This document shows positions 14,526 to 23,938 of a stretch of DNA of 25,741 bases, piece after piece; position 1 is the stretch's first letter; the number at the start of each line of letters is the position of its first letter. The stretch spans positions 1 through 25,741 of the forward strand of contig DASXXM010000090.1 of assembly GCA_036503065.1 (NCBI GenBank). Direction: 5' to 3'. Made by a program: the position numbers and the translations under genes. Source of the DNA: DATEPR01 sp036503065. GTDB lineage: Bacteria > Actinomycetota > Actinomycetes > Mycobacteriales > Pseudonocardiaceae. A model generated the notes under the pieces. The model made no database searches. It was given only the letters and a program-made list of their open reading frames with translations, and had not been told where the DNA came from.

Positions 14526-16046
14526 GTGACCAATCCGGCGGACACGAACGCTCGACTGGTGCTGACGAACGCGACCAAGAGCTTCGGCACGGTGCGCGCA
14601 CTGGCGGACGGTTCGATCACGCTCTACCCGGGCGAGGCGCACGCGCTGCTCGGCGAGAACGGCGCCGGCAAGTCCACCCTGGTCAAGATCCTCGCGGGCG
14701 TGTATCGACCGGACGGCGGTGAGCTGCGGATCGACGGCGTACCGGTCGAGTTCGGTGGTCCGGCGGCCGCGCGCGCGGCGGGTGTCTCGATCATCTACCA
14801 GGAGCCGTCACTGTTCCCCGACCTCACCGTTGCCGAGAACATCTTCACCGGTCGGCAGCCACTGGGCACGCTCCGGCGGATCGACCGGCGCGCGATGCAC
14901 CGCGACGCGAACGAGATCTTCGCCCGACTCGGGGTGCGACTGGACCCGGCACAGCCCGCACGCGGCCTGTCCGTCGCCGACCAGCAGATCGTGGAGATCG
15001 CGAAGGCGCTGTCGTTCAACTCCCAACTGCTGGTCATGGACGAACCGACGGCGGCGCTGACCACCGTCGAGGTGCTGCGGCTGTTCGAGGTGATGCGCAC
15101 GCTGCGCTCGCACGGCGCGGCCGTGCTGTTCATCTCGCACCGGCTCGAAGAGGTGTTCGCGAGCTGCCAGCGGGTCACCGTCATGCGGGACGGCCGTTTC
15201 GTGCGCACCGCGCCGATCGAGGAGCTGACGGTCGACGACGTCATCCGCTCGATGGTCGGCCGGGACCTGGCCACGCTGTTCCCCAAGACGGTGACCGCCG
15301 CGGGCGAACCGGTCCTCGAAGTCGAGAAGCTGTCTACGGCAGGCGTTTTCGACGACATCTCGTTGACCGTCCGACGCGGTGAGATCGTCGCGCTCGCCGG
15401 TCTCGTCGGCGCGGGGCGCAGCGAGGTGGCCCGCGCGATCTTCGGTATCGACCGCCGCGACTCGGGCACGGTCCGGGTGCACGGCAGGACGCTGCCCAAC
15501 GGCGATCCGCTCGCCGCGATGGCGGCCGGCGTGGCACTCGTCCCGGAGGACCGGCGCCAGCAGGGCCTGGTGATGGCCATGGGCGTCGATCAGAACGTCG
15601 CGCTCGCCTCGATCCGCAGGCTGGCGCGCTTCGGCCTGATCCGTCGCGCCGGTGAACGCGCGCTGGCGTCGAGCTGGTCGGCCAGGCTGCGGATCAAGTC
15701 GGGTCGACTCCGCGACGCCGTCGCCACGCTGTCCGGCGGGAACCAGCAGAAGGTCGTGCTGGCCAAGTGGTTGGCGCGCGACCCGGCGCTGCTGATCATC
15801 GACGAGCCGACCCGGGGCATCGACGTCGGCACCAAGGCCGAGGTGCATCGCATCCTCGACGAACTGGTTGGCGATGGCCTGGCGATCCTGATGATCTCGT
15901 CGGAACTGCCCGAGGTGCTCGGCATGGCCGACCGCGTGCTCGTGTTGCGCGAGGGGCGCCTGACCGGCAGCTTCAGCCGGGCGGCCGCCGACGAGACCTC
16001 GATCATGCGGGCGGCCACCGGACAGGACGCGGGAGCGGCGGCATGA
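14526..16046 (+). CDS. Sugar (L-rhamnose) ABC importer, ATP-binding protein with two ABC domains
   Basis: The protein is 506 aa from GTG 14526, with GGGGAGGG at 14513-14520; the frame opens at 14463 but without SD and across the predicted promoter and operator. The first ATPase has Walker A GENGAGKST (43-51), Q-loop Q92, a weak signature LSVADQQ (148-154) and Walker B LLVMDEP (168-174). The second has a degenerate Walker A GLVGAGRSE (292-300), signature LSGGNQQ (402-408) and Walker B LLIIDEP (422-428). This tandem layout with a Lys-less second Walker A is characteristic of CUT2 (ribose/rhamnose) importers, corresponding to RhaT of the rhizobial RhaSTPQ system. Its last four bases overlap the first permease (ATGA). 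Rhamnose as substrate is inferred from the catabolic genes downstream. Confidence 0.95.
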   Translation: MTNPADTNARLVLTNATKSFGTVRALADGSITLYPGEAHALLGENGAGKSTLVKILAGVYRPDGGELRIDGVPVEFGGPAAARAAGVSIIYQEPSLFPDLTVAENIFTGRQPLGTLRRIDRRAMHRDANEIFARLGVRLDPAQPARGLSVADQQIVEIAKALSFNSQLLVMDEPTAALTTVEVLRLFEVMRTLRSHGAAVLFISHRLEEVFASCQRVTVMRDGRFVRTAPIEELTVDDVIRSMVGRDLATLFPKTVTAAGEPVLEVEKLSTAGVFDDISLTVRRGEIVALAGLVGAGRSEVARAIFGIDRRDSGTVRVHGRTLPNGDPLAAMAAGVALVPEDRRQQGLVMAMGVDQNVALASIRRLARFGLIRRAGERALASSWSARLRIKSGRLRDAVATLSGGNQQKVVLAKWLARDPALLIIDEPTRGIDVGTKAEVHRILDELVGDGLAILMISSELPEVLGMADRVLVLREGRLTGSFSRAAADETSIMRAATGQDAGAAA

Positions 16047-17062
16047 CCACCGACACGGCCGTACGCCCGGTCCACCGCTTCGAGTCGCTGCTGCGGGCGC
16101 GCGAACTCGGCATCGCGATCGTCATCGTCCTTGTCGTCGCGATTACAGCGGTGCGCAACGCGAATTTCCTGGCCGCCCAGAGCGTGCAGCAGTTGCTCAG
16201 CGGTGCGGCTCTCGTCGCACTGCTGAGTGTCGGCGAGACGATGGTGATCATCACCCGCAACGTCGACCTCTCCGTCGGGTCCACGCTGGGCCTGTCCGCG
16301 TACGTGGTCGGTGACCTCTTCAAGTACCAGCACATCCCGGTGCTGGCCGGGTTCGCCGTCGGCATCGTGGTCGGGGCCGTGGTCGGCGCGGTCAACGGGC
16401 TGGTCACGACGGTGCTGCGGGTGCCGAGCCTGGTGGTCACCCTGGCGATGCTGTACGTGATCCGCGGTGTCGACGGGGTGATCGTCAACGGCCACACGAT
16501 CGATCCGAGCGCGATTCCGCGCGCCTTCACCGAAGTCGGCTATCGGACCTTGTTCGGCGTGCCGTGGCTGGCGATCATCGTGCTGGTCGTGGTGGCGGTC
16601 GCCGGGTACGCGATGCGGTCCTTCCGCGCCAGCCGCGATCTCTACGCCATCGGATCGAACCCGGAGGCGGCCGCCCTGGCGGGCATTCCGGCCGGCAGGA
16701 GGGTTTTCACCGCGTTCGTCATCAGCGGCACGCTGGCCGGGCTGGCCGGCGCGCTGTTCCTCGCGCTGCACGCGCAGGTCGACAACAGCGGCGGCCTCGG
16801 CTACGAACTCACCGTCGTGGCGGCGGTCGTCGTCGGTGGCGTGGCGATCTTCGGTGGCAGCGGCACGGTGGTCGGGGCCGCACTGGGCGCCCTGCTGCTC
16901 AACACCATCAACCAGGCACTGGTCGCGTCGAAGGTGTCCTCGTTCTGGAACATGGCCGTCGCGGGCGGGCTGCTGCTCGCCGCGATCGCCTTCGACCGGT
17001 GGCTGAGCCTACGCGTGGCGCGCGGGCTGAAGTCGGCGCGCGGGGTGCATCGTGACGTCTGA
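16043..17062 (+). CDS. CUT2-type sugar ABC importer permease 1 (probable rhamnose)
   Basis: The protein is 339 aa with about nine to ten hydrophobic segments and the BPD-transporter type 2 signature. ETMVIITRNVDLSVGSTLGLSAYVVG (about 67-92) is the conserved 'GxIDLSVG' element of ribose-type permeases, and GSNPEAAALAGIPAGRRVFTAFVISGTLAGLAG is the EAA-like cytoplasmic loop that contacts the ATPase. The start codon overlaps the ATPase stop by 4 nt, and the end overlaps permease 2 by 11 nt, so the three should be made in fixed ratio. It corresponds to RhaP or RhaQ of known rhamnose importers; I cannot say which. Confidence 0.93.
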   Translation: MTTDTAVRPVHRFESLLRARELGIAIVIVLVVAITAVRNANFLAAQSVQQLLSGAALVALLSVGETMVIITRNVDLSVGSTLGLSAYVVGDLFKYQHIPVLAGFAVGIVVGAVVGAVNGLVTTVLRVPSLVVTLAMLYVIRGVDGVIVNGHTIDPSAIPRAFTEVGYRTLFGVPWLAIIVLVVVAVAGYAMRSFRASRDLYAIGSNPEAAALAGIPAGRRVFTAFVISGTLAGLAGALFLALHAQVDNSGGLGYELTVVAAVVVGGVAIFGGSGTVVGAALGALLLNTINQALVASKVSSFWNMAVAGGLLLAAIAFDRWLSLRVARGLKSARGVHRDV

Positions 17063-18101
17063 CATGGCGACTCGCGCCCGGCGCCCGCACGATGACGTCA
17101 ACACCGACGCGAGGCGGGCGCGGTGGCGCTCGGCCGCGCGGTGGGAGGTCGGACTCGTCGTCGTCCTGATCGGCGTGCTCGTCTTCGGCGCGGCCGAATC
17201 ACCGACCTTTGTGGACTCGTCGACGTTCTTCTACCTGGGCATCAACGTCGGCTACCTCGCGATCATGGCGCTGCCGATGACGCTGATCGTGATGACCGGC
17301 GAGATCGACCTGTCGGTGGCGTCGATCCTCGGCCTGTCCGGGTCCGTGCTCGGCCTGCTGTGGCACCACGGCTGGTCGATCGTGCCCGCGGTCGTCGTCG
17401 CGCTGCTCGTCGGCGCGCTGGGCGGCGCGCTCAACGGGATACTCGTCGCAAAGGCCGGCCTGCCCTCGATCGCGGTCACCATCGGCACGCTGACCCTGTT
17501 CCGGGGACTGGCCGAGATCCTGCTCGGCTCGCTCACCGTCCCGGCCACGGGGGACCGGCAGTTCCCGGCCGCGCTGACGAACATCGGCGTGGCACCGATT
17601 CCCGGTACCCAACTGTCCTACACGACGGTCATCTTTCTCGTGCTGGCCGTCGTCTGCGGGGTCGTGCTGCACGCGACGCCGTTGGGCCGCGCGATGCATG
17701 CCATTGGCCTACAACCGGAAGCCGCGCAGTTCTCCGGCATTCGCGTGCGCCGCATCAAGTTCTGGCTGTATGTCGTGTCCGGTGTCGTGTGCGCGTTCGC
17801 CGGGATTCTGCTCACCCTGCAGAACTCCTCGGTCAGCTACGGCGCTGGCACCGGCCTGGAACTCAACGTGGTCGCGATCGTGCTGTTCGGCGGCGTCTCG
17901 ATCTTCGGTGGCCGCGGCACGGTGGTGGGAGTCGTGCTGTCCGTTGCCATTTTCGGCGCCCTGCAGATGGCGCTGACACAGTTGAACGTCCAACCGGAAA
18001 TACAGAACGTCATCACCGGTGCGCTGTTGCTGATCAGTGTCGTCGTGCCCAACGGCGGCGAGGCCATCGGTCGACTCCGCGAACGAATCAAGAGGAAGTG
18101 A
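17052..18101 (+). CDS. CUT2-type sugar ABC importer permease 2 (probable rhamnose)
   Basis: The protein is 349 aa from GTG 17052, with about nine to ten membrane segments. MTLIVMTGEIDLSVASILGLSG is the ribose-type permease signature, and GLQPEAAQFSGIRVRRIKFWLYVVSG is the ATPase-contact loop. A basic N-terminal tail of about 35 residues (many Arg) precedes the first helix. An ATG at 17064 would start just after the permease 1 stop and is an alternative. It is a paralogue of permease 1, and the two should form a heterodimeric channel. The lipoprotein gene follows after 6 nt. Confidence 0.93.
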   Translation: MTSDMATRARRPHDDVNTDARRARWRSAARWEVGLVVVLIGVLVFGAAESPTFVDSSTFFYLGINVGYLAIMALPMTLIVMTGEIDLSVASILGLSGSVLGLLWHHGWSIVPAVVVALLVGALGGALNGILVAKAGLPSIAVTIGTLTLFRGLAEILLGSLTVPATGDRQFPAALTNIGVAPIPGTQLSYTTVIFLVLAVVCGVVLHATPLGRAMHAIGLQPEAAQFSGIRVRRIKFWLYVVSGVVCAFAGILLTLQNSSVSYGAGTGLELNVVAIVLFGGVSIFGGRGTVVGVVLSVAIFGALQMALTQLNVQPEIQNVITGALLLISVVVPNGGEAIGRLRERIKRK

Positions 18102-18107
18102 CCACAC

Positions 18108-19184
18108 ATGACTGGAGTCCGGGCGGCGCACCGCATAGCGGGTGTCGCGATCGCGGCGGTGCTCGCGGGTGTCTCGATCGTGGCCTGCGGTTCCTCGACG
18201 GGTAGCGGTGCCGGTCAGGCCGGCGCGGCCACCGCGGGCGGGATCAAGAAGGGCCTGACGGTGTACTTCATCCCGAAGGACACCCAGAACCCGTACGAGG
18301 TCCTCGCCGACCAGGGCGGCCAGAAGGCACTGGCCGAGGTCGGCGGCAAGGTCGTGGTCAGCAGCGGTACCCAGGACACCGCGACCGCGCAGATTCCGTC
18401 GATCCAGGCGGCGATCCAGGCGCACGCGGCCGCCATCGTCATCGCCGCCAACGACCCGTCCGCACTGTGCCCGTCGCTGAACCAGGCGTCGCGGGCCGGC
18501 ATCGAGATCGTGTCGTTCGACTCCGACATCAACTGCGGCGGCAGCCCGAACCACCTGTTCATCAACCAGGCCAACACCCAGCAGATCGGCACGTCCGAGG
18601 TCGACCTGCTGGCCAAGCAGATCAACAGCACCGGCCAGATCGCGATCCTGTCGGCCGCCGCGAGCGCGACGAACCAGAACGCGTGGATCGGCTACATGAA
18701 ACAGGAACTCGCGAAGTACCCGAACATGAAGCTGGTCACGACCGTCTACGGCAACGACGATCCCGCGACCTCGCTGACCGTGCTGCAGGGCCTGCTGTCG
18801 GCCTATCCCGACCTCAAGGGCATCATCTCGCCGACCACGGTCGGCATCTCGACGGCGGCCCAGTACTTCGACACCCACAAGGATGTCGCGGCCAAGATCG
18901 TGCTGACCGGCCTCGGCCTGCCGTCGCAGATGAAGTCCTACGTGCTGGACGGCACGGTGAAGTCGTTCGAGTTGTGGAACCCGTCCAACCTGGGCTACCT
19001 GGCCGGCTACGCGGCCGCATCGCTCGCCTCGGGCAGCGCGGGTATGCAGACCGGCGCCGCTTTCAAGGCCGGCAGCCTGGGCAGCTACCAGGTTGCCGCG
19101 CCGTCCGGCACGACAGGTCCGTCGGTCGTGCTCGGGCCGCCGACCGTGTTCGACGCGTCGAACATCAGCCAGTTCAACTTCTGA
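18108..19184 (+). CDS. rhaS: Rhamnose ABC importer substrate-binding lipoprotein
   Basis: The protein is 358 aa. The N-terminus MTGVRAAHRIAG plus a hydrophobic stretch ends in the lipobox-like SIVAC-G, so Cys is probably acylated and the protein anchored outside the membrane. A flexible Gly/Ser/Ala linker leads to a type I periplasmic-binding fold: VYFIPKDTQNPYEVLADQGGQKALAEVGGKVVV, AHAAAIVIAANDPSALCPSLNQASRAGIEIVSFDSDI, and ITS-like segments near the hinge. These match rhamnose-binding RhaS-type proteins. SD bases are GAGGAAG at the end of the preceding gene. Specificity for L-rhamnose is inferred from family likeness and the catabolic genes. Confidence 0.9.
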   Translation: MTGVRAAHRIAGVAIAAVLAGVSIVACGSSTGSGAGQAGAATAGGIKKGLTVYFIPKDTQNPYEVLADQGGQKALAEVGGKVVVSSGTQDTATAQIPSIQAAIQAHAAAIVIAANDPSALCPSLNQASRAGIEIVSFDSDINCGGSPNHLFINQANTQQIGTSEVDLLAKQINSTGQIAILSAAASATNQNAWIGYMKQELAKYPNMKLVTTVYGNDDPATSLTVLQGLLSAYPDLKGIISPTTVGISTAAQYFDTHKDVAAKIVLTGLGLPSQMKSYVLDGTVKSFELWNPSNLGYLAGYAAASLASGSAGMQTGAAFKAGSLGSYQVAAPSGTTGPSVVLGPPTVFDASNISQFNF

Positions 19185-19221
19185 TTCGCCGAGCACCACC
19201 CACCGACAAGGAGGCGCCACG

Positions 19222-20673
19222 GTGACCACCACCGCTCCCACCGTCACACCGCCCGGTATCCGGCGCGTGCCGGGCCGGCGTGTCAAGGTGGGGCTCGTCG
19301 CAGGCGGACTCGGTGCGTACTGGCCACAGTTCCCCGACCTGCTCCCGCGGTTGCGGCGCTCGGCCGAGCGGGTCGGCGAACGGATGCGGGCGATGGACTG
19401 CGACGTCGTCGATGTCGGGTTCATCTCCGACGAGCGGGACGGCGCGCGGGCCGCGGAAGCGTTGCGGGTGGCAGGCTGCGATCTGATCGTCGGCTTCCTG
19501 ACGACCTACCTGACCGCGTCCATGCTGGTGCCGGTCGCGCAGCGGGCCGACGCACCGGTACTGCTGATCAACCTCCAGCCGACCGAGGCGATGGACCACG
19601 CCACGTTCGACACCGGCCAGTGGCTGGCCTACTGCGGCGCCTGTCCGCTGCCGGAGATGGCCAACACCTTCCTGCGTTGCGGCATCCCGTTCCGCTCGGT
19701 GTCGGGCCACCTCGAGGACGAGCGGGCGTGGGCCAGGATCGGCAGGTGGATCAAGGTCGCCGGGGTGCGCGGCGCGCTGCGGACCGGCCGGCACGGCCTG
19801 ATGGGGCACCTCTACCCGGGCATGCTCGACGTCTCGACCGACCTGACCCTCGTCACCGCGAACCTCGGCGGCCATGTGGAAACGCTCGAGTTCGACGACC
19901 TGCGGGTCCGGGTCGCCGCGGTCACCGACCAGGAGGTGGCGGAGCGGATCGGGCTGGCCCGCGACACCTTCGAGGTCGACCCCAGCGTGCAGGACGAGGA
20001 CTTCCGTTGGGCGGCAAGGGTGTCCGTCGGCCTCGACCGGCTCGTGGACGACTTCGCGCTGGACAGCCTCGCCTACTACCACCGCGGTCTGGACGGCGAG
20101 CAGCACGAACGGCTGGGCGCCGGCATGATCCTCGGCGCCTCGCTGCTGACCGCGCGCGGCATCCCGGCGGCCGGTGAGTACGAGTTGCGCACCTCGCTGG
20201 CGATGCTGATCGTGGACCGGTTGGGCGGCGGCGGTTCGTTCACCGAGTTGCAGGCACTCAACTTCCGCGACAACGTCGTCGAGATGGGGCACGACGGCCC
20301 CGCGCACCTGTCGATCAGCATGCGGCGGCCGCTGTTGCGCGGATTGGGCGTCTACCACGGCAAACGCGGTTGGGGCGTGTCGGTGGAGTTCGACGTCCGG
20401 CATGGTCCGGTGACCCTGGCCGGCATCGCCCAGCAGCGCGACGGCTCGTTCCGGCTCGTGGCGTCGACCGGACAGGTCGTCGGCGGGCCGTTGCTGCGGA
20501 TCGGCAACACCACGTCGCGCGTCGACTTCGGCTGTGACCCGGGGGAGTGGACGGACGCGTGGAGCGCGACCGGGATCTCGCACCACTGGGCCCTCGGCAT
20601 CGGCAACCTCATCCCCGAACTGCGCGCGACCGCGGACCTGCTCGGCGTCGAGCTGATCGAGGTCGAGCCGTGA
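19222..20673 (+). CDS. L-fucose/L-arabinose isomerase family protein
   Basis: The protein is 483 aa from GTG 19222, which has AAGGAGG 7 nt upstream; the open frame to 19093 overlaps the previous gene and is not used. The N-terminal half is a Rossmann-like fold (RVKVGLVAGGLGAYWPQFPDL; DLIVGFLTTYLTASMLVPVAQRADAPVLLINLQP), and the C-terminal half has EYELRTSLAMLIVDRLGGGGSFTELQALNF and GHDGPAHLSI segments, where family metal ligands (Glu, Asp, His) occur. Such proteins interconvert aldoses and ketoses. In this operon a dedicated L-rhamnose isomerase follows, so this one may act on a related sugar (L-fucose, L-arabinose, L-lyxose) or be an auxiliary isomerase. The function is not proven. Confidence 0.85.
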   Translation: MTTTAPTVTPPGIRRVPGRRVKVGLVAGGLGAYWPQFPDLLPRLRRSAERVGERMRAMDCDVVDVGFISDERDGARAAEALRVAGCDLIVGFLTTYLTASMLVPVAQRADAPVLLINLQPTEAMDHATFDTGQWLAYCGACPLPEMANTFLRCGIPFRSVSGHLEDERAWARIGRWIKVAGVRGALRTGRHGLMGHLYPGMLDVSTDLTLVTANLGGHVETLEFDDLRVRVAAVTDQEVAERIGLARDTFEVDPSVQDEDFRWAARVSVGLDRLVDDFALDSLAYYHRGLDGEQHERLGAGMILGASLLTARGIPAAGEYELRTSLAMLIVDRLGGGGSFTELQALNFRDNVVEMGHDGPAHLSISMRRPLLRGLGVYHGKRGWGVSVEFDVRHGPVTLAGIAQQRDGSFRLVASTGQVVGGPLLRIGNTTSRVDFGCDPGEWTDAWSATGISHHWALGIGNLIPELRATADLLGVELIEVEP

Positions 20674-20705
20674 CCCACCATCGTGACAGTGAAGGCAGGT
20701 GATCC

Positions 20706-21872
20706 ATGATCGACCGTGAGGCCGCGAAACAGGTGCTGCGCCGCCAGCGGATCGAGCTCCCGTCCTGGGCGTTCGGCAACTCCGGCACCCGGTTCAAGGT
20801 GTTCGCCCAGGCCGGTGTGCCGCGCGATCCCTACGAGAAGATCGCCGACGCCGCAACCGTGCACACCTTCACCGGGGTCGCGCCGACCGTCGCGCTGCAC
20901 ATCCCGTGGGACCGCGTCGACGACTACCGGCAGCTGGCCAAATCAGCCACCGAGCTCGGCATCGGCCTCGGCACGATCAACGCCAACGTGTTCCAGGACG
21001 ACGACTACAAACTCGGCAGTGTCACCAATCCCGATCCCGCCGTTCGCCGCAAGGCGGTGCGGCACCTGCTCGACTGCGTCGACGTGATGGACCAGACCGG
21101 CTCCCGGGATCTGAAGCTGTGGTTCGCGGACGGCACGAACTATCCGGGCCAGGACAGCATTCGCGCTCGCCAGGACCGGCTGGCCGAAGCACTGTCCACA
21201 GTGTACGGGCGGTTGTCCGGTGAGCAGCGGTTGATCCTGGAGTACAAGCTGTTCGAGCCCGCGTTCTACACCACGGACGTGCCCGACTGGGGCACGTCCT
21301 ACGCGCACTGCATGCAACTGGGGGAGCGGGCCAAGGTCTGCGTCGACACCGGCCACCACGCGCCGGGCACCAACATCGAGTTCATCGTCGCCTTCCTGTT
21401 GCGGGCGGACAAACTCGGCGCCTTCGACTTCAACTCCCGCTTCTACGCCGACGACGACCTGATGGCCGGCGCGGCCGACCCGTTCCAGCTCTTCCGCATC
21501 CTGTTCGAGGTGGTCAGCGCGGGCGGCCTCGACGTCGACACGGAGATCGCGTTCATGCTCGACCAGTGTCACAACATCGAACCTAAGATCCCCGCCCAGA
21601 TCAGGTCGGTGATGAACGTGCAGGAGGCGACGGCCAAGGCGCTGCTCGTCGACGCGGCAGCGCTGGCCGCGGCCCAGTCCGCCGGTGACGTCCTCGGCGC
21701 CAACGCGGTACTGATGGACGCCTACAACACCGACGTCCGCCCGCTGCTCGCCGAACTGCGGACGGAACAGGGCCTCGACCCCGACCCGATGGCCGCCTAC
21801 GCGCGATCCGGTTACCCGGCACGTATCGTCGCCGACCGCGTCGGTGGCACCGCGGCGGGGTGGCACGCCTGA
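20706..21872 (+). CDS. rhaI: L-rhamnose isomerase
   Basis: The protein is 388 aa and converts L-rhamnose to L-rhamnulose. It is a TIM-barrel, metal-dependent enzyme of the RhaI type (Pseudomonas/Rhizobium form) rather than the longer E. coli RhaA type. Visible conserved pieces are WAFGNSGTRFKVFAQAGVPRDPYEKI, VALHIPWDRVDDY, KLWFADGTNYPGQDS, LEYKLFEPAFY (E179), VDTGHHAPGTNIE (D214, H217) and FDFNSRFYADDDL (D241), which carry the catalytic metal ligands. The ATG at 20706 has an AAGGCAGGTG-type SD close by. Its stop shares one base with the next start (TGATG at 21870-21874), so it is coupled to the aldolase gene. Confidence 0.95.
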   Translation: MIDREAAKQVLRRQRIELPSWAFGNSGTRFKVFAQAGVPRDPYEKIADAATVHTFTGVAPTVALHIPWDRVDDYRQLAKSATELGIGLGTINANVFQDDDYKLGSVTNPDPAVRRKAVRHLLDCVDVMDQTGSRDLKLWFADGTNYPGQDSIRARQDRLAEALSTVYGRLSGEQRLILEYKLFEPAFYTTDVPDWGTSYAHCMQLGERAKVCVDTGHHAPGTNIEFIVAFLLRADKLGAFDFNSRFYADDDLMAGAADPFQLFRILFEVVSAGGLDVDTEIAFMLDQCHNIEPKIPAQIRSVMNVQEATAKALLVDAAALAAAQSAGDVLGANAVLMDAYNTDVRPLLAELRTEQGLDPDPMAAYARSGYPARIVADRVGGTAAGWHA

Positions 21873-23902
21873 TGAGCACGGTCGGCGACCTCATCGCACG
21901 CTCCCACCGGCTTGGCGCCGACCCACGCAACACCAATTACGCGGGCGGCAACACCTCCGCCAAGGGCATCGGCACCGACCCGGTCACCGCGGCCGAGCTC
22001 GAACTGCTGTGGGTCAAGGGGTCCGGCGGCGATCTCGGCACCCTCACCGAATCCGGGATCGCGACGCTGCGACTGGACCGCCTGCGCGAGTTGGCCAAGG
22101 CGTATCCCGGCGTCGAACGCGAGGACGAGATGGTCGCCGCGTTCGACTATTGCTTGCACGGCAAGGGCGGCGCGACGCCCTCGATCGACACCGCCATGCA
22201 CGCCCTTGTCGATCAACCGCATGTTGACCATCTGCATCCCGACTCCGGTATCGCGCTGGCCACGTCGGCGGACGGCGAGCGGCTCACCGGACGGTGTTTC
22301 GGCGACCGCGTCGGCTGGGTGCCGTGGCGGCGACCCGGTTTCCAACTCGGCCTGGACATCGCGGCGATCGCGGCCGCCAATCCGCAGGCGATCGGCTGTG
22401 TCCTGGGTGGCCACGGCATCACCGCATGGGGCGCGACCAGCGCCGAGTGCGAGGCGAACTCCCTGGAGATCATCCGGACAGCCGAGGCGTTCATCGCGGA
22501 ACACGGCAGACCGTCGCCGTTGGGCAAGCGGGTCGAGGCATTCGAGCCGCTGCCACCGGACGCGCGCTCGGCCCGTGCGGCGGCGCTCGCACCGGTGCTG
22601 CGCGGCCTCGCCGCGACCGACCACCCGGTCGTCGGGCACTTCACCGATGCCGACGTCGTGCTGGATTTCCTTGCCAGCGAAGCACATCCCCGGCTGGCCG
22701 CGCTCGGCACGTCGTGTCCCGACCACTTCCTGCGCACCAAGGTCCGGCCGATGGTGCTCGACATCGCCCCCGACGCCCCGCTGGACGCGGTCCTCGCGCG
22801 GCTCGGCGAACTGCACCAGAGTTACCGCGCCGACTATGCCGCCTACTACGAGCGGTACGCGACCCGGGACAGCCCGGCCATCCGCGGCGCCGACCCCGCG
22901 ATCGTGCTCGTACCCGGCGTCGGCATGTTCAGCTTCGGCAGGGACAAACAGACCGCCCGAGTGGCGGGCGAGTTCTATGTCAACGCGATCAACGTGATGC
23001 GCGGCGCCGAGGCGATCTCCACGTACTCGCCGATCGACGAGTCGGAAAAGTTCCGCATCGAGTACTGGGCGCTCGAGGAGGCAAAACTACGGCGAATGCC
23101 GCAGCCGAGGGCACTCGCGACACGGGTGGCGTTCGTGACGGGGGCGGGGTCGGGCATCGGCAGGGCGATCGCCATGCGACTCGCGGCCGAGGGTGCGTGC
23201 GTGGTCGTCGCGGACCGGGACGCGGCCGCCGCGGCCGCGGCGGCCGCCGAGATCGGCACCGCCGATGTCGCGGTCGCCGTGACCGTCGACGTCACCGACG
23301 AATCGGCCGTTGCCGCGGCTTTCGCCGACACCGCACGGGCTTTCGGCGGCGTCGACCTCGTCGTCAACAACGCGGGCCTGTCCATCTCCAAGCCGCTCGC
23401 CGACACGACCCTGGCCGACTGGGACGTTCAGCACGACGTCATGGCTCGTGGTTCGTTCCTGGTTTCCCGTGCGGCGGCGAACATCATGCGCGCGCAGCGG
23501 ATGGGCGGCGACATCGTCTACATCTGCAGTAAGAACGGCGTCTTCGCCGGCCCGGACAACATCGCCTACGGCGCGGCAAAGGCCGATCAGGCGCACCAGG
23601 TACGGCTGCTGGCCGCCGAACTCGGCCCGGACGGCATCCGGGTCAACGGCGTCAACCCCGACGGCGTGGTCAAGGGTTCCGGCATTTTCGCGGGCGGCTG
23701 GGGGGCGCAACGGGCCGCCGTGTACGGGATCGACGAGCGGGATCTCGGCGCGTTCTACGCCCGGCGCACACTGCTCAAACGTGAGGTCCTGCCGGAACAC
23801 GTTGCGGCCGCGGTGTTCGCGCTGACCGGCGGTGACCTGTCCCGGACCACCGGGCTGCACGTGCCGGTCGACGGCGGCGTCGCGGCGGCCTTCCTGCGCT
23901 GA
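21872..23902 (+). CDS. Bifunctional L-rhamnulose-1-phosphate aldolase / lactaldehyde dehydrogenase (RhaEW type)
   Basis: The protein is 676 aa. The N-terminal part (about 1-400) is a class II aldolase/adducin-type domain with zinc-binding HVDHLH (H117, H120, H122) and GGHGITAWG (H181). From about residue 418 a classical SDR domain follows: TGAGSGIGRAIAMRLA, VVNNAGLSISKPL, and the catalytic set S553, Y566 and K570 (YGAAK). Such fusions split L-rhamnulose 1-phosphate into dihydroxyacetone phosphate and L-lactaldehyde and oxidise the latter, so no separate lactaldehyde dehydrogenase is needed. The ATG at 21872 is preferred over GTG 21860, because it couples by one base to the rhaI stop and fits the usual N-terminus. 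The kinase gene follows after 36 nt. Confidence 0.93.
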   Translation: MSTVGDLIARSHRLGADPRNTNYAGGNTSAKGIGTDPVTAAELELLWVKGSGGDLGTLTESGIATLRLDRLRELAKAYPGVEREDEMVAAFDYCLHGKGGATPSIDTAMHALVDQPHVDHLHPDSGIALATSADGERLTGRCFGDRVGWVPWRRPGFQLGLDIAAIAAANPQAIGCVLGGHGITAWGATSAECEANSLEIIRTAEAFIAEHGRPSPLGKRVEAFEPLPPDARSARAAALAPVLRGLAATDHPVVGHFTDADVVLDFLASEAHPRLAALGTSCPDHFLRTKVRPMVLDIAPDAPLDAVLARLGELHQSYRADYAAYYERYATRDSPAIRGADPAIVLVPGVGMFSFGRDKQTARVAGEFYVNAINVMRGAEAISTYSPIDESEKFRIEYWALEEAKLRRMPQPRALATRVAFVTGAGSGIGRAIAMRLAAEGACVVVADRDAAAAAAAAAEIGTADVAVAVTVDVTDESAVAAAFADTARAFGGVDLVVNNAGLSISKPLADTTLADWDVQHDVMARGSFLVSRAAANIMRAQRMGGDIVYICSKNGVFAGPDNIAYGAAKADQAHQVRLLAAELGPDGIRVNGVNPDGVVKGSGIFAGGWGAQRAAVYGIDERDLGAFYARRTLLKREVLPEHVAAAVFALTGGDLSRTTGLHVPVDGGVAAAFLR

Positions 23903-23938
23903 GCTCAGACGCTGCGCGCACCTGAGAGGAGTCCGCCG

